64,000 nt of DNA from Clostridiales bacterium (GTDB lineage: Bacteria > Bacillota > Clostridia > Christensenellales > CAG-917), in NCBI GenBank assembly GCA_022009995.1, contig CP091734.1, forward strand, positions 682,001-746,000. Direction: 5' to 3'. Shown piece by piece: positions 18,019 through 27,426 of the stretch; the first letter of the stretch is position 1, and each line of letters begins with the position of its first letter. The notes under the pieces were generated by a model. The model was not told where the DNA came from. It searched no databases and saw only the letters and a list, made by a program, of their open reading frames with translations. A program made the translations under genes and the position numbers.

Positions 18019-18144
18019 TTACAAGTTCAGTTGCTCGATTATGGATATTAGCAACGTTCCTTCTGCGTTAAGAAATCCGAGACAGGAAATCTTGTCGTCA
18101 GAGTTGCCTCTGACTTTCTTGATTGAGTAAACAACTTTTCTCAT
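18019..18144 (-). pseudogene. Truncated duplicate of the first island-operon gene
   Basis: MRKVVYSIKKVRGNSDDK... repeats the first 32 residues of the gene at 12660-12932, then diverges and stops (41 aa). The DNA copy 18049-18144 is 97 percent identical to 12837-12932. Bases 18150-18440 hold no gene; they are AT-rich and contain a diverged copy of the upstream flank (18155-18195). Confidence 0.8.
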
Positions 18145-18441
18145 TATTATATTTTGCCTTTCGTTGTTGCTGTTGTAGCACAAGTCATCGGTAATAGCAA
18201 CTACCGCGAAAAATAGGTGTCGTTTGGCATTAGATTTTTTGAAAACGGCTATAAAAATTGGTATTGTTTTTGGTATTATTTTAGTTTGAAAAATTATTTT
18301 TGAAATCTAAAATTTGCCGAAAAAAACGAAAGAAAATAGCCGATTTAGACGAAAAATATTGCTCAAAACGCCCAAAAATGTGCGATAATTGCCTATTTTA
18401 ATAGGATTTTGAGAATTTTTCAAAACTCCTAAGGGTTAGTT

Positions 18442-18469
18442 ATGGGTTCGATTCCCGTCGGGAGTACCA
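18442..18469 (+). other. Isolated tRNA 3' end (T-arm, acceptor strand, CCA): putative island attachment site
   Basis: ATGGG-TTCGATT-CCCGT forms a T-arm; CGGGAGT-A-CCA is an acceptor 3' strand. No matching 5' acceptor (ACTCCCG) or D- and anticodon arms precede it. An intact copy of this tRNA is expected at the other island end, outside the window. tRNA identity not determined. Confidence 0.65.
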
Positions 18470-18717
18470 AAACGACTGTGAAGACAGTCGTTTTTTACTT
18501 CCAACGGAGAATCGAACGGCTGTTAACACAGCCCGATTCCCGAACGCTCGGCAGGCTCGCTGCTATACGGGAGTACCAAAAAGCAGACACAGATGTGTCT
18601 GCTTTTGTTATCCGACTTGAAATCGAAGGACGGCGTTCCGTCGTCCCGATTCCCGAACGCTCGGCAGGCTCGCTGATACACGGGAGTACCAAACGACTGT
18701 GAAGACGGCGTTTTTAT
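18469..18717 (+). repeat. tRNA-tail modules (locus A): terminator plus two copies of the tRNA 3' end
   Basis: The first terminator (AAAACGACTGT stem, 18469-18496) is followed by GAATCGAAC (18509-18517), the inverted T-arm. A 28 bp sequence at 18534-18561, exactly repeated at 18647-18674, comes next. ACGGGAGTACCA (18567-18578) ends the module, followed by a second terminator with another stem (GCAGACACA, about 18580-18606). A second module ends ACGGGAGTACC at about 18680-18690 with a third, imperfect terminator. Confidence 0.75.
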
Positions 18718-18842
18718 ATGATGAAGAGAAAGGGCTGACGATTCAGAACGCATAAAGGGTTTTCGGAAATAAGTTTTGATAAATGAAAACAATAAGTTTA
18801 CGGATGGAAAAACTAGGTGATAAAGGTGGGGAAATGAAAAAA

Positions 18843-18882
18843 CAGGAAAAAGGAAACGAGACGCCGCAAAGGGCGTCCCGTC
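18843..18882 (-). terminator. Terminator of the membrane-protein gene
   Basis: On the minus strand an 11 bp stem with two G-U pairs (GACGGGACGCC / GGCGTCTCGTT) is followed by TCCTTTTT. Confidence 0.7.
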
Positions 18883-18905
18883 AGGTTTTGGGGGATTTAG
18901 GATTG

Positions 18906-19910
18906 TTATTTTGCGGGGACGAAGCCTGCGACAACCGCGAAGATCATAAGCGAGCAGCAGATGAGCATGCAGACGATCTGCACGGGTTTGCTGTTCTTGA
19001 CGCGATTGACAAACTTGTCAAATTTTTCAAAGTAGAAGTTTTGTTCAAACCAGTTTTTACCGCCGATCTGCAAAATACCGCCAAACGTTAAGGTGCTTGC
19101 TCTGAACAGGAGCCAGAGACCGGGGTCGGGAGCCATACCGAATCTGCCCATTCCGACAAGAGGTCCGACAAAAACGGCAAGGATAGGCGCAAGCAGGAAT
19201 CCGACGTGCATAAGCGCAACTGACGAAGAAAACTCGCCGGTAACGAAAAGCCAGTTCCAGATTGTGTAAGCGATCATCGTGGCGATGGTGATGCCAAGGC
19301 CGACGCTTGTCGTGCCGGATACCGCGCCGTTGAAAAGGTTGGACTGACCGGTGAAATACGAGGAAGTAAAGGCAACTTCCGTGCCGAGTTTCGAGAAACC
19401 GTCGATGAAGTAAATGGGGGAGTTGGCGGTTGTGGTAGTGCCCCAGGTCGAGCCCAGGAAGAGTGCCGACGCGCCGATTGCCATAAAGAGTCCCGAAACG
19501 CCGTTGAAGTATTGCTTGTTTTTGAAGAAGTCGGTCATCGTTGCTTCCAGAACGTTAATGATATAAAGTCCCAGCACGACGACAACGAAGATATCGCCGG
19601 GAAGGAGACCGAAGCAAGCAAACAAGACGATTGTTCTTCCGACGAGCAACGTAGTAAGTTTCAGCGTTTCGAAGAACACGGGCTTCATCGCGATCAGTAC
19701 AAGGATACCGAGCACAAGATTGAAGGGGATATTGCCGTACGCCTGGAATTTCGACGTGATGACGGAAACACCGAGAATCGTCGCCGTAAACATAAACCAT
19801 TTGAGAATGGTGTCGAGTCCCGGTGTGACCTTGTAGTCAATCGCTTCGGGGCCGGGTGCAAACATTTTTTTGAGTCTTTCGACTCGCGCTTCTTTTTTTT
19901 CGCTGTCCAT
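18906..19910 (-). CDS. Polytopic membrane protein of unknown function
   Basis: 334 aa from the ATG at 19910, behind AGGAG. After a charged N-terminus (MDSEKKEARVERLKKMF) there are roughly nine hydrophobic segments with glycine-rich turns (GTTTTANSPIYF, GAVSGTTSVGLG). I do not recognise the family; the pattern suggests a transporter or channel. It has its own promoter (TTTACA 19970-19975, TATGCT 19947-19952, 17 bp) and is divergent from a TetR gene across an inverted repeat, so TetR-type control by a ligand or substrate is likely. Confidence 0.85.
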   Translation of the reverse strand: MDSEKKEARVERLKKMFAPGPEAIDYKVTPGLDTILKWFMFTATILGVSVITSKFQAYGNIPFNLVLGILVLIAMKPVFFETLKLTTLLVGRTIVLFACFGLLPGDIFVVVVLGLYIINVLEATMTDFFKNKQYFNGVSGLFMAIGASALFLGSTWGTTTTANSPIYFIDGFSKLGTEVAFTSSYFTGQSNLFNGAVSGTTSVGLGITIATMIAYTIWNWLFVTGEFSSSVALMHVGFLLAPILAVFVGPLVGMGRFGMAPDPGLWLLFRASTLTFGGILQIGGKNWFEQNFYFEKFDKFVNRVKNSKPVQIVCMLICCSLMIFAVVAGFVPAK

Positions 19911-19946
19911 AATTTTGCTCCTGAATGTTTTTTGATTTCTAATCAA

Positions 19947-20073
19947 AGCATACCCGCCAAAAGTATATTTGTAAACGAAGATTTTGGGACTAAAGCCAAA
20001 ATCGTCCCAAAATAGAACCAAAACAAAGAAAAGACCCGAAAATATTGATAAATAATTAACAATATGATATTAT
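19947..20073. promoter_or_regulatory. Divergent promoters and operator between the membrane protein and tetR
   Basis: Leftward promoter TTTACA-17-TATGCT (19970-19975, 19947-19952). Rightward promoter TTGATA-17-TATTAT (20045-20050, 20068-20073). Between them lies the inverted repeat ATTTTGGGAC (19981-19990) / GTCCCAAAAT (20004-20013) with a 13 nt spacer, a plausible TetR operator. Confidence 0.75.
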
Positions 20074-20133
20074 GATTAAAGAAGGAAGACAAAAAACGAC
20101 AAAACGAGAAGTCTTTTTTCGGGTGGTGGAAAA

Positions 20134-20666
20134 ATGTCCAAGGATACGACCAAACAACACATCACGGATTGTTTCAACGGATTGTCGAGAAAGTACACGC
20201 TTGACCAGATAACCGTCAATATGATTGCCGAGGCGGCGGGCGTTTCGAAGTCGACGTTTTATCGGCATTTTCTGGACAATACGACGTCATGAATTACAAC
20301 TACAAAAGGGTGCTGGACGAGATTTTTTCGTTCAACGCCTGCAAGAGTTGGAACGAGTTGTTTTTAAGCATACTTTCGTTTATCGAGAAGGACATCAACA
20401 GAATAAGGCACGCCTTTTTATATCTCGGGACGAACTCTTACGAGCAGTACGTTTTCGAGTATTCGTTCAAACGTATGAACGAGAAGTGCGTCGAAAAACG
20501 CGGAAGCGAGTTGCGCGAAGACGAGATATTCACGGCAAAACTCATAATCTACGGTTGCGTATACGCCGTAAAAGACTGGGTTTTCGGCGATAAGCGGGTG
20601 TCGCGGCAGGAACTTGCGCGCCAGATCGACAACGCAATCCCCGAAGAATACAAGGCATTATTATAA
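20134..20666 (+). CDS. TetR-family regulator (one frameshift)
   Basis: A reconstructed protein of about 177 aa. The N-terminal HTH is typical (YTLDQITVNMIAEAAGVSKSTFYRHFLDKYD); the C-terminal ligand domain is helical and ends NAIPEEYKALL. One A is missing near 20282, separating HTH and ligand domain. It probably represses the divergent membrane-protein gene through the inverted repeat in between. Confidence 0.88.
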
Positions 20667-20736
20667 GGTCGCGCACATAAAAACGCGCATAAAAAGAAAT
20701 CATTAAAAAATATAAACAAATCAGAAGAGGTACATT

Positions 20737-23399
20737 ATGGCTATGAGAAAAAGCATTCTTCATCTGGTCAAAGTTATGGGCGGTCTCGCCGGAATGATGA
20801 CCAAAATCACAGAAGACTCCCCCGAGTATTATGCGCTTAATTGTTTGACCGACGAAGAAGCGGACGTTGCCGCAAGTCTCGGACTGAGAAAACCCAGAAC
20901 GCTCGAATACGTCGCCGATAAGTGCGGAAAATCGACGGAAGAAACCAAGAAGATTCTGGACAGACTCGGCCATCTCGGAGTAATCAAAATTTACACCGAA
21001 GACGGGCAAACCCTGTATTTCATGCAGATTTTTGCGCCGGGCACGCTTGAAATGATGGTGGGTTGCACCGAAAACGTCAAAGAGCACCCGGAAATCGCAA
21101 AGGCGTTCGAGGCGTACACCCGCGGACTTATGGAGTCCATGGGCACGATGTTGCCGTACGGCGCAAGTATGATGAGGGTTATCCCCATCGAATCCGCGAT
21201 TGCGGGCGACAGTCAGGCGATCCCTTACGAAAAGATTTCTTATTATCTTGACAAATACGACACTTTCTCGGTGTCTCCCTGCTCGTGCAGACGTTCAAGG
21301 CGTTTGCTGGACGAAGGCTGCGGACACCTTGAAGACGATATGTGCGTCCAGATGGGTTCGGGCGCGGAATACTTCATCAAACCGGCAAGGCAAGACAAAT
21401 CACAAGGGAAGAAGCCGAGGCGATTTTCAAAAAAGCCGAAGAAAACGGACTTATGCACCAGATGCCCAACCTCGAAGGACCGGGCGAATCGGCGGCAATC
21501 TGCAACTGCTGCGCGTGCTCGTGCTTTGCAATCCGTATTTCCACGATGTTCAATTGTCCCGACGCGGAACGCAGCAACTACCACGCCGAAATCGATCAGG
21601 AAAACTGCGTCGCGTGCGGTCAGTGCGTTGAAAACTGCCCCACGAACGCGGTAAGACTCGGACAGAAACTTTGCACGGTAACGCCCATCGAAACCCCCAA
21701 ATACGACAAGGTTCGCAACACTGTCTGGGGCAAAGACAAATGGAACGTCGATTATCGCGAAAACAGACAAGACACCCTTGAAAGCGGCACTGCTCCCTGT
21801 AAGACCGCTTGCCCCGCGCACATCGCGGTTCAGGGCTATATAAGGCTTGCGTCTTTGGGCAAATATACCGAAGCGTTGGAACTTATCAAGAAAGAAAACC
21901 CGTTCCCCGCAATTTGCGGACGTATCTGCCCGCATAAGTGCGAAGATGCTTGCACACGCGGACAAATCGACAAGGGCGTCGCAATCGACGAAATCAAAAA
22001 GTTTATCGCAGACAAGGATAAAAACAGCAACCACAGATTTATTCCCAACAAAAAACACGATTATTCGATGAAGAATATGGCAGTCATCGGCTCGGGCCCC
22101 GCGGGACTTTCCTGCGCATACTACCTTGCCGTCGACGGATACAACGTGACCGTGTTTGAAAAGGAAAACAAACTCGGCGGTATGATGACGCTCGGTATCC
22201 CCGCGTTCAGGCTTGAAAAAGACGTTGTCGAGGCGGAAATCGATATTCTGCGCGAGCTGGGCGTAAAATTCGTAACCGGCGTGGAAGTCGGCAAGGACAA
22301 AACGTTGGACGAACTTAAAAAAGAAGGCTTTGACGGATTCTATCTTGCAATCGGCGCAAGCGCGGGCAGAAAACTCGGCGTAGAAGGCGAAGACGCGAAA
22401 GGCGTAATCCTTGGCGTTGATTTCCTGAAAGACGTCGCGCTTGAAAGAAGCGAACCTTTGCACGGAAACGTCATCGTTATCGGCGGCGGAAACGTTGCAA
22501 TCGACGTCGCAAGGACGGCTGTCAGATGCGGCGCGCAAACAGTCAATATGTATTCGTTGGAACAAAGAGCGGAAATGCCCGCCCTCGAAGAAGAAATCGA
22601 AGAAGCGGAAAGCGAAAACGTCGTCATTAACAACGGATACGGACCGAAACGCATCGTCGTTGAAAACGGCAAAGTCGTCGGCGTAGAGTTCAAGAAATGC
22701 GTGTCCGTATTCAACGCGGAAGGCAAATTCGCGCCCAAGTACGACGAAAACGACACCGTTATCGTTCCCGCGGACTTTGTGCTTGTCTCAATCGGTCAGA
22801 AAATCGAGTGGGGCAACCTGCTGGACGGCACCAACGTCAAACTCAACAAAAACAACACCGTTGCGGTTGACGAATTCTACGTTACGGGCGATAAAAACAT
22901 CATCGCCGGCGGCGACTGCGTGACGGGACCGAAATTCGCAATCGACGCAATCGCAAGCGGCAAAGAAGGCGCAATCTCCCTGCACAGGGCGGTATGGCCG
23001 GGACAAACCCAGAAATACGGCAGAGACAGAAGAGTTTTCATCGAGCTTGATAAGGACAATCTGGAACTCAAAGGCTACGACAACGTTAAACGTCAACGCC
23101 CGCTGCACATAAAAGAAAACGACGGCACGTTCAAAGACAACCGCGCGACCTTCACCGAAGAACAAATGAAAGCCGAAACGGCAAGATGCCTCGGATGCGG
23201 CGCGGCGAAAGTCGACACCTATATGTGCGTAGGTTGCGGACAGTGCACGACGAAATGTAAGTTCGACGCAATCAAACTTGTCAGAAACGATAAGACCGTC
23301 GTGGCAAAAGTATACGAAAAACTGCCCCTCGAAATGGCAAAACACGCCATCAAACGCGTCGGCAAAATCATCACCAAACCCATTTCGCCGAAGGAATAA
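20737..23399 (+). CDS. Multidomain Fe-S / FAD NAD(P)H oxidoreductase (one frameshift)
   Basis: A reconstructed protein of about 887 aa. Residues 1-110 are helical with a winged-helix-like part. Then come cysteine clusters CSCRRSRR...CGH and CNCCACSC, a ferredoxin site CVACGQCVENCP, a GltD-like Fe-S domain (CKTACPAHIAVQGYIRL, CGRICPHKCEDAC), FAD fold GSGPAGLSCAYYL, NADPH fold IGGGNVAIDVARTA, and a final CVGCGQCTTKC cluster. One A is missing near 21387. The electron-transfer partner is unknown; direct linkage to hypA and hypB (3 bases to hypA) suggests a link to nickel or hydrogen metabolism. No hydrogenase subunit is in the window. Confidence 0.85.
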
Positions 23400-23402
23400 A
23401 GT

Positions 23403-23798
23403 ATGCACGAATTAGGAATCGTTTTTGAAGTCGTAAAACTTGTGGAACAGGTGGCGGTCGAGCAGCAGCTCCCCGCCGTCGACACCATAGTCTTGCAGGT
23501 GGGCGAACTGTGCGGGGTAATTCCCGTATATCTTGACGAATGTTGGCCCGCCGCAATCGACAAAAAGCCGTTTTTCAAAAACACGAAACTGAAACTCGAC
23601 GTCGTGCCGGGAATGGCAAAGTGTCGCGCATGCGGGGAAGTATTCAACGTTATCGCAAACGAAGGATATTGTCCGAAGTGCAATTCTTTTGACAAAGATT
23701 TGTTGTCGGGAAGAGAATTTATGATCAAAGAAATTCTCGTGCCCGATGACGGTTTCGACGAGACGGAAACCGTCAATAATGACAAAAACGACAATTAA
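23403..23798 (+). CDS. hypA: Hydrogenase nickel incorporation protein HypA
   Basis: 131 aa. The N-terminal MHE supplies the nickel ligands of the family; the zinc site is CRAC (Cys74, Cys77) and CPKC (Cys90, Cys93). It delivers nickel to [NiFe]-hydrogenase, or in some bacteria urease, together with HypB, encoded 17 bases downstream. The short acidic tail (DETETVNNDKNDN) is unusual but unlikely to matter. Confidence 0.95.
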   Translation: MHELGIVFEVVKLVEQVAVEQQLPAVDTIVLQVGELCGVIPVYLDECWPAAIDKKPFFKNTKLKLDVVPGMAKCRACGEVFNVIANEGYCPKCNSFDKDLLSGREFMIKEILVPDDGFDETETVNNDKNDN

Positions 23799-23815
23799 AG
23801 GAACGGAATTTTAAC

Positions 23816-24493
23816 ATGATCGACCCGATTAGTACGATTGAACTGAAAAAGAGTATTCTTGAAGATAACGACGCCGACGCCGAAAAACTTCGCGCGGAAC
23901 TTAACGCGCGGGGCGTTTATTATATCAATCTGATGTCTGCGCCGGGCAGCGGAAAAACCTCGCTTCTCGTTAAGCTTATCGGTGCGCTTAAAGACAGGTG
24001 CGCCGTCGGCGTAATGGAAGCGGATATCGACGGCGACGTGGACGCATATACCGTAAGAGAAGCCGGCGCCGAGGCAATCCAGCTGCATACGGGCGGCATG
24101 TGCCATCTTGACGCGGATATGTCCAGACAAGGCTTCAAGGAGTTTTGCACAAGCGCGGACGTCGTGTTTCTGGAAAATATCGGAAACCTTGTGTGTCCGG
24201 CGGAATTCGACACGGGCGCGCATCTCAAAATGGCGCTTCTTGCGGTTCCCGAGGGCGATGATAAACCGCTGAAATACACCCTTATGTTTTCGACGTGCGA
24301 CGTTGTCGTCGTCACGAAAACCGACACGGCAAAGTACTTCGACTTCGACCTTGAAAAATGCAAAAAATATATCGCGAAAATCAATCCGAATGCAAAAGTT
24401 TTCGCCGTATCGTCCAAGACGGGAGAGGGCGTCGATACGCTTGCGGACTGGATTTTCGACAGTTATAAAAATTGGCGCGAGGGATTGAAATGA
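23816..24493 (+). CDS. hypB: HypB GTPase, first copy
   Basis: 225 aa SIMIBI-class GTPase. P-loop SAPGSGKTS (about 41-49), switch region EADIDGDVDA, the HypB signature ENIGNLVCPAEFDTG with the metal-binding cysteine, and TKTD for guanine recognition. The N-terminal CXXCGC high-affinity nickel motif and histidine stretch of some HypB proteins are absent. It overlaps the second hypB by 4 bases. Confidence 0.95.
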   Translation: MIDPISTIELKKSILEDNDADAEKLRAELNARGVYYINLMSAPGSGKTSLLVKLIGALKDRCAVGVMEADIDGDVDAYTVREAGAEAIQLHTGGMCHLDADMSRQGFKEFCTSADVVFLENIGNLVCPAEFDTGAHLKMALLAVPEGDDKPLKYTLMFSTCDVVVVTKTDTAKYFDFDLEKCKKYIAKINPNAKVFAVSSKTGEGVDTLADWIFDSYKNWREGLK

Positions 24494-25150
24494 AAGTTAT
24501 TGCGGTCAAAGAAAGTATTTTTTCCAACAACGACAAGGTCGCGGACGAACTGCGCGCGTCGCTCCGAAAAAAAGGCGCGTTCATGATTAACGTTATGTCT
24601 TCGCCGGGCAGCGGAAAAACGACGCTTCTCACAAGGCTTATCAACGATATGAAAAGCAAAATCAGGATCGTCGCGATGGACGTCGATATCGAGACCGACG
24701 TCGACGCAAGGCGCATTGCGGAAAACACCGGCGTCGAAAGCGTGCAAATCCACAACGGCGGACTGTGCCATATCGACGCGCAGATGGTCACGGACGCGCT
24801 GGAACAGGCGGACTTTCCGGAAACAAATCTTATCGTGCTGGAAAACATCGGAAACCTTGTGTGTCCGGCGGAATTCGACACGGGAGCACACCTTAATATG
24901 ATGCTTTTGTCCGTGCCCGAAGGCGACGATAAGCCGCTGAAATACCCGCTTATGTTTGAAAAGTGCGACGTGGTTGTCGTCACGAAAATCGATACACTCG
25001 AAGCGTTCGACTTCGATATGAAAGTTTGAAGAACGCGTCGGAAAGCTCAATAAAAACGCGCGGATTTTTAAGGTCAGCGCAAAAACCGGCGAGGGAATCG
25101 AGGCGTTGGAAAACGAACTGTACGAAAGGATAAAACTTCTGAAAAAATAA
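24490..25150 (+). CDS. hypB: HypB GTPase, second tandem copy (one frameshift)
   Basis: About 220 aa from the ATG at 24490. The same signature elements are present: SSPGSGKTTL, DVDIETDVDA, ENIGNLVCPAEFDTG, TKID. An extra A near 25027 gives a false stop after FDFDMK; the remainder FEERVGKLNKNARIFKVSAKTGEGIE runs to 25150. The two copies are clearly diverged, so this is an old duplication or a functional specialisation rather than an assembly artefact. Confidence 0.93.
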
Positions 25151-25161
25151 ATATCCATAAA

Positions 25162-25205
25162 AAGGGACGGCAACTTCAAACGAAATGCCGTCCTTATTTT
25201 TTATC
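25162..25205. terminator. Bidirectional terminator between hypB and the zinc-ribbon gene
   Basis: A GGGACGGCA / TGCCGTCCT stem with T-rich flanks on both strands, between convergent genes. Confidence 0.8.
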
Positions 25206-25220
25206 ATTTTTGGGTATTGA

Positions 25221-25886
25221 TTAAATGTGGGTTTTCTTTTTGATTTCGTTGTATATCGTGCGCCCCGTGAACGCGACAAGGAAAATAAGCGTTATCATGG
25301 ATATTCCGAACGCCACCATCGGAAGAATTATTTCGGTGCACGCGCCCGCCATGACTGCCGCCGCCGGAACGATTCCAAGAAGACACGTCATCCACATATA
25401 TCTGAAAAACGACTTGCCTTTTCTTTTGCGGAAAGCGCCGAAAAAAACAAGGTGCAGGGCAAGCGACGATATGACGGTTACGGGCATCGCATAGGCAAAG
25501 CACCACTCTTTCGTTTTGAAAATATACTGCGCCGTAATGAATATGACGGACAGCATCAGCGTTTGCGAAAACACCTTTGCGCCGTTCGGCCCTTTGTAAA
25601 AAACGGTGGTTTTGAGTGTAAAATAGCCGTATAAAGTAAGGATTAGTGCAAAAACGCACCAAAGATACTTTCTTGCAACGGTAAGGTTGACGGCAATGCA
25701 GATTACGTTGATTAAAAGCGCGACGATAAGGTATACGCTTGAAAACGTCACCGGGTGTCCGATTTTTCTTATATGCTTTTCAGGATACAACGGGCGCTCC
25801 GCAGGCTCGCCTTCGAGCGGGGATTTGCACAGGGGGCAGACGTCGTAAATACCGTCGACGTGAACGCCGCAATTTTTACAATACAT
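25221..25886 (-). CDS. Zinc-ribbon membrane protein (DUF6320-like)
   Basis: 221 aa from the ATG at 25886, behind GGAGG. The N-terminal zinc ribbon has cysteines CKNC and CPLC; about six hydrophobic segments follow from residue 50 on. This layout occurs next to alcohol-acetyltransferase-like genes in Firmicutes, as here (3 bases after the neighbour). Function unknown; a membrane partner of the acyltransferase is possible. Confidence 0.75.
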   Translation of the reverse strand: MYCKNCGVHVDGIYDVCPLCKSPLEGEPAERPLYPEKHIRKIGHPVTFSSVYLIVALLINVICIAVNLTVARKYLWCVFALILTLYGYFTLKTTVFYKGPNGAKVFSQTLMLSVIFITAQYIFKTKEWCFAYAMPVTVISSLALHLVFFGAFRKRKGKSFFRYMWMTCLLGIVPAAAVMAGACTEIILPMVAFGISMITLIFLVAFTGRTIYNEIKKKTHI

Positions 25887-25888
25887 CG

Positions 25889-27178
25889 TTATTCCTCCCA
25901 ATAGTTACTTCGCACGGTAACGTCCATACCTTCGCCCGCAAGGAAACGGAAAAATTCCCGCTCTACTGACGTGTCGACGAGTTTTCTTGCAAAAGTAAAG
26001 GTGGTTTTGTCGAGTGCGGATATGCTTGTCAGCGCGCGCGGCGACGTTTTTGCCGTCGACGCCATGATGGATATTTGATCGACCTTGGCTTTCATTCCGT
26101 CGGGAATCTGCACGACGCCTATGTTTGAAAACGTCATCGTTTTTTTGCTGTTTCCGAAGAAAAGCCCCGACGCCTTGAAAATAAATTGTTTTACGGGCAG
26201 GGGCAGTATGCGGAACAAAAACAGACGTTCCGTTTTTGCGGTCACGTTGATTTTGTTTTGCAAGACTTCTTTTTCGGTGTCCTTTTTCAGGCGGGTTTCG
26301 ACGCGCTTTATTATTTCCTCAAACGACGGCGCGTCGTTGACGTCGACGCCCACGCGTGAGAACAACGAGAAGTTCAGCAAAGTGCGGCTCGGGAAAGGCT
26401 TTCTGAGATTTATCGGTACGAAAAGCACAATGGGCGGATTCCCGTCGGGCTTTGTGATTTTTGCCTTGTAAATCGCGTTTATGAGAACTGCCGCCGAATA
26501 CACCGTTACGGTTGTGTGATATGCGTGCGCGCGTTCAAGGAGTTTCGCCGTGTCAACGGTTCCCTCGATAACGCCGCTTCCCTTGAAGTCGAATCTGGCG
26601 TCGGGGAAAGTGTACGCTTTGCTGCCTTGCAGGTCCTTCACGCCTTTAAGGTGGAAAATGCTCACTTTTTGTGCGTATTTCAAAAATCCGTCTTCCGCTT
26701 CGTCGGGCAAAGGCTCGCTTTCGGGCAGCCTGATTTTGCCCTCGGGATCCACGTCGTCGCCTGAAAGACGGACGTATTCGAAAAGTATCGTTTTGAAAAA
26801 TTCCATGCAGCCGTTTCCGTCGCAAAGGGCGTGGAAACAGTCGATTGAGATTTTGTTGTTGAAATAGGACACGCGGAAATTATATCCGTACGTTTCGATG
26901 CTGTCGATGTCTTTGATTAAGTAGTCGGAATCGGGCACGACCTCGGGCTTTCCGTCAAGTTCTTCCAGATAGTGCCAGAAAATCCCGCGACGCAAACATA
27001 CGTTGAAATACGGATATCGCTTTATCGAGTTTTGCAGGGCGGTTTGAAGCACGGCGGGATCGACGTCGTCGCGCATAATCGCCGATATTCTGAACAGGTT
27101 TTGTATGTTGCTTTTTAGGTTGAACGGATATATCTTTCCGGAGTTGTCCAGCCTGTGCCATGACTTGATCTTTTCCAT
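25889..27178 (-). CDS. Alcohol acetyltransferase / condensation-domain-like protein
   Basis: 429 aa from the ATG at 27178. It has the chloramphenicol-acetyltransferase-like fold pattern, with the active-site variant CFHALCDGNG (HxxxDG-like) near residue 120 and the conserved FVPINLRKPFPSRTLLNFS and FSNIGVV segments. Such proteins transfer acyl groups to alcohols, lipids or glycolipids. It is the first gene of a two-gene operon with the zinc-ribbon membrane protein. Confidence 0.8.
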   Translation of the reverse strand: MEKIKSWHRLDNSGKIYPFNLKSNIQNLFRISAIMRDDVDPAVLQTALQNSIKRYPYFNVCLRRGIFWHYLEELDGKPEVVPDSDYLIKDIDSIETYGYNFRVSYFNNKISIDCFHALCDGNGCMEFFKTILFEYVRLSGDDVDPEGKIRLPESEPLPDEAEDGFLKYAQKVSIFHLKGVKDLQGSKAYTFPDARFDFKGSGVIEGTVDTAKLLERAHAYHTTVTVYSAAVLINAIYKAKITKPDGNPPIVLFVPINLRKPFPSRTLLNFSLFSRVGVDVNDAPSFEEIIKRVETRLKKDTEKEVLQNKINVTAKTERLFLFRILPLPVKQFIFKASGLFFGNSKKTMTFSNIGVVQIPDGMKAKVDQISIMASTAKTSPRALTSISALDKTTFTFARKLVDTSVEREFFRFLAGEGMDVTVRSNYWEE

Positions 27179-27300
27179 TATGTTATAAAGTATAGACTTA
27201 ACTATGCAAAAAGTCAATAAACGAACGCCCGTAAAGAATTGTTCCGAGATTTGATTAAAATACGAAAGGCGTTATTATTTTTGAAATAAAGCAAAAAGAT

Positions 27301-27329
27301 TTGACAAATCAAAAATAACCGCTTATAAT
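27301..27329 (+). promoter_or_regulatory. Promoter of tRNA-Arg
   Basis: TTGACA (27301-27306) and TATAAT (27324-27329), 17 bp apart, 20 bases before the tRNA. Confidence 0.9.
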
Positions 27330-27349
27330 TACCATTGCTTAAAAAGTAA

Positions 27350-27426
27350 GTACCATTAGCTCAGCTGGATAGAGCGTTTGGCTACGGACCAAAAGGCCAG
27401 GGGTTCGAATCCCTTATGGTACACCA
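27350..27426 (+). tRNA. tRNA-Arg(ACG)
   Basis: A 77 nt cloverleaf: acceptor GTACCAT / ATGGTAC with encoded CCA, D-arm AGCTCAGCTGGATAGAGC, anticodon loop CTACGGA (anticodon ACG) and T-arm with TTCGAAT. Confidence 0.97.

Larger units (their letters stand above)
1..18469. mobile_element. Genomic island (ICE- or plasmid-like) integrated at a tRNA gene; left end outside window
   Basis: The stretch is AT-richer than the rest of the window and carries typical mobile-element functions: type I restriction genes, a tyrosine recombinase, ArdA antirestriction, PcfJ- and PcfK-like proteins of conjugative elements, an XRE regulator and a compact operon of unknown small genes. It ends at 18442-18469 with a tRNA T-arm, acceptor strand and CCA that has no tRNA body upstream. 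That is the arrangement expected when an element integrates into the 3' end of a tRNA and leaves the displaced 3' end at its far border. No relaxase, coupling protein or dedicated integrase is visible; they may lie to the left. The recombinase present is more likely a local hsdS shuffler. The boundary is inference. Confidence 0.6.

Noticed and set aside
21243..22565. Long open frame on the minus strand opposite the Fe-S oxidoreductase
   Set aside because: It mirrors a gene with clear FAD and Fe-S motifs; the translated product looks like codon-reverse composition with no recognisable domain or ribosome binding site.
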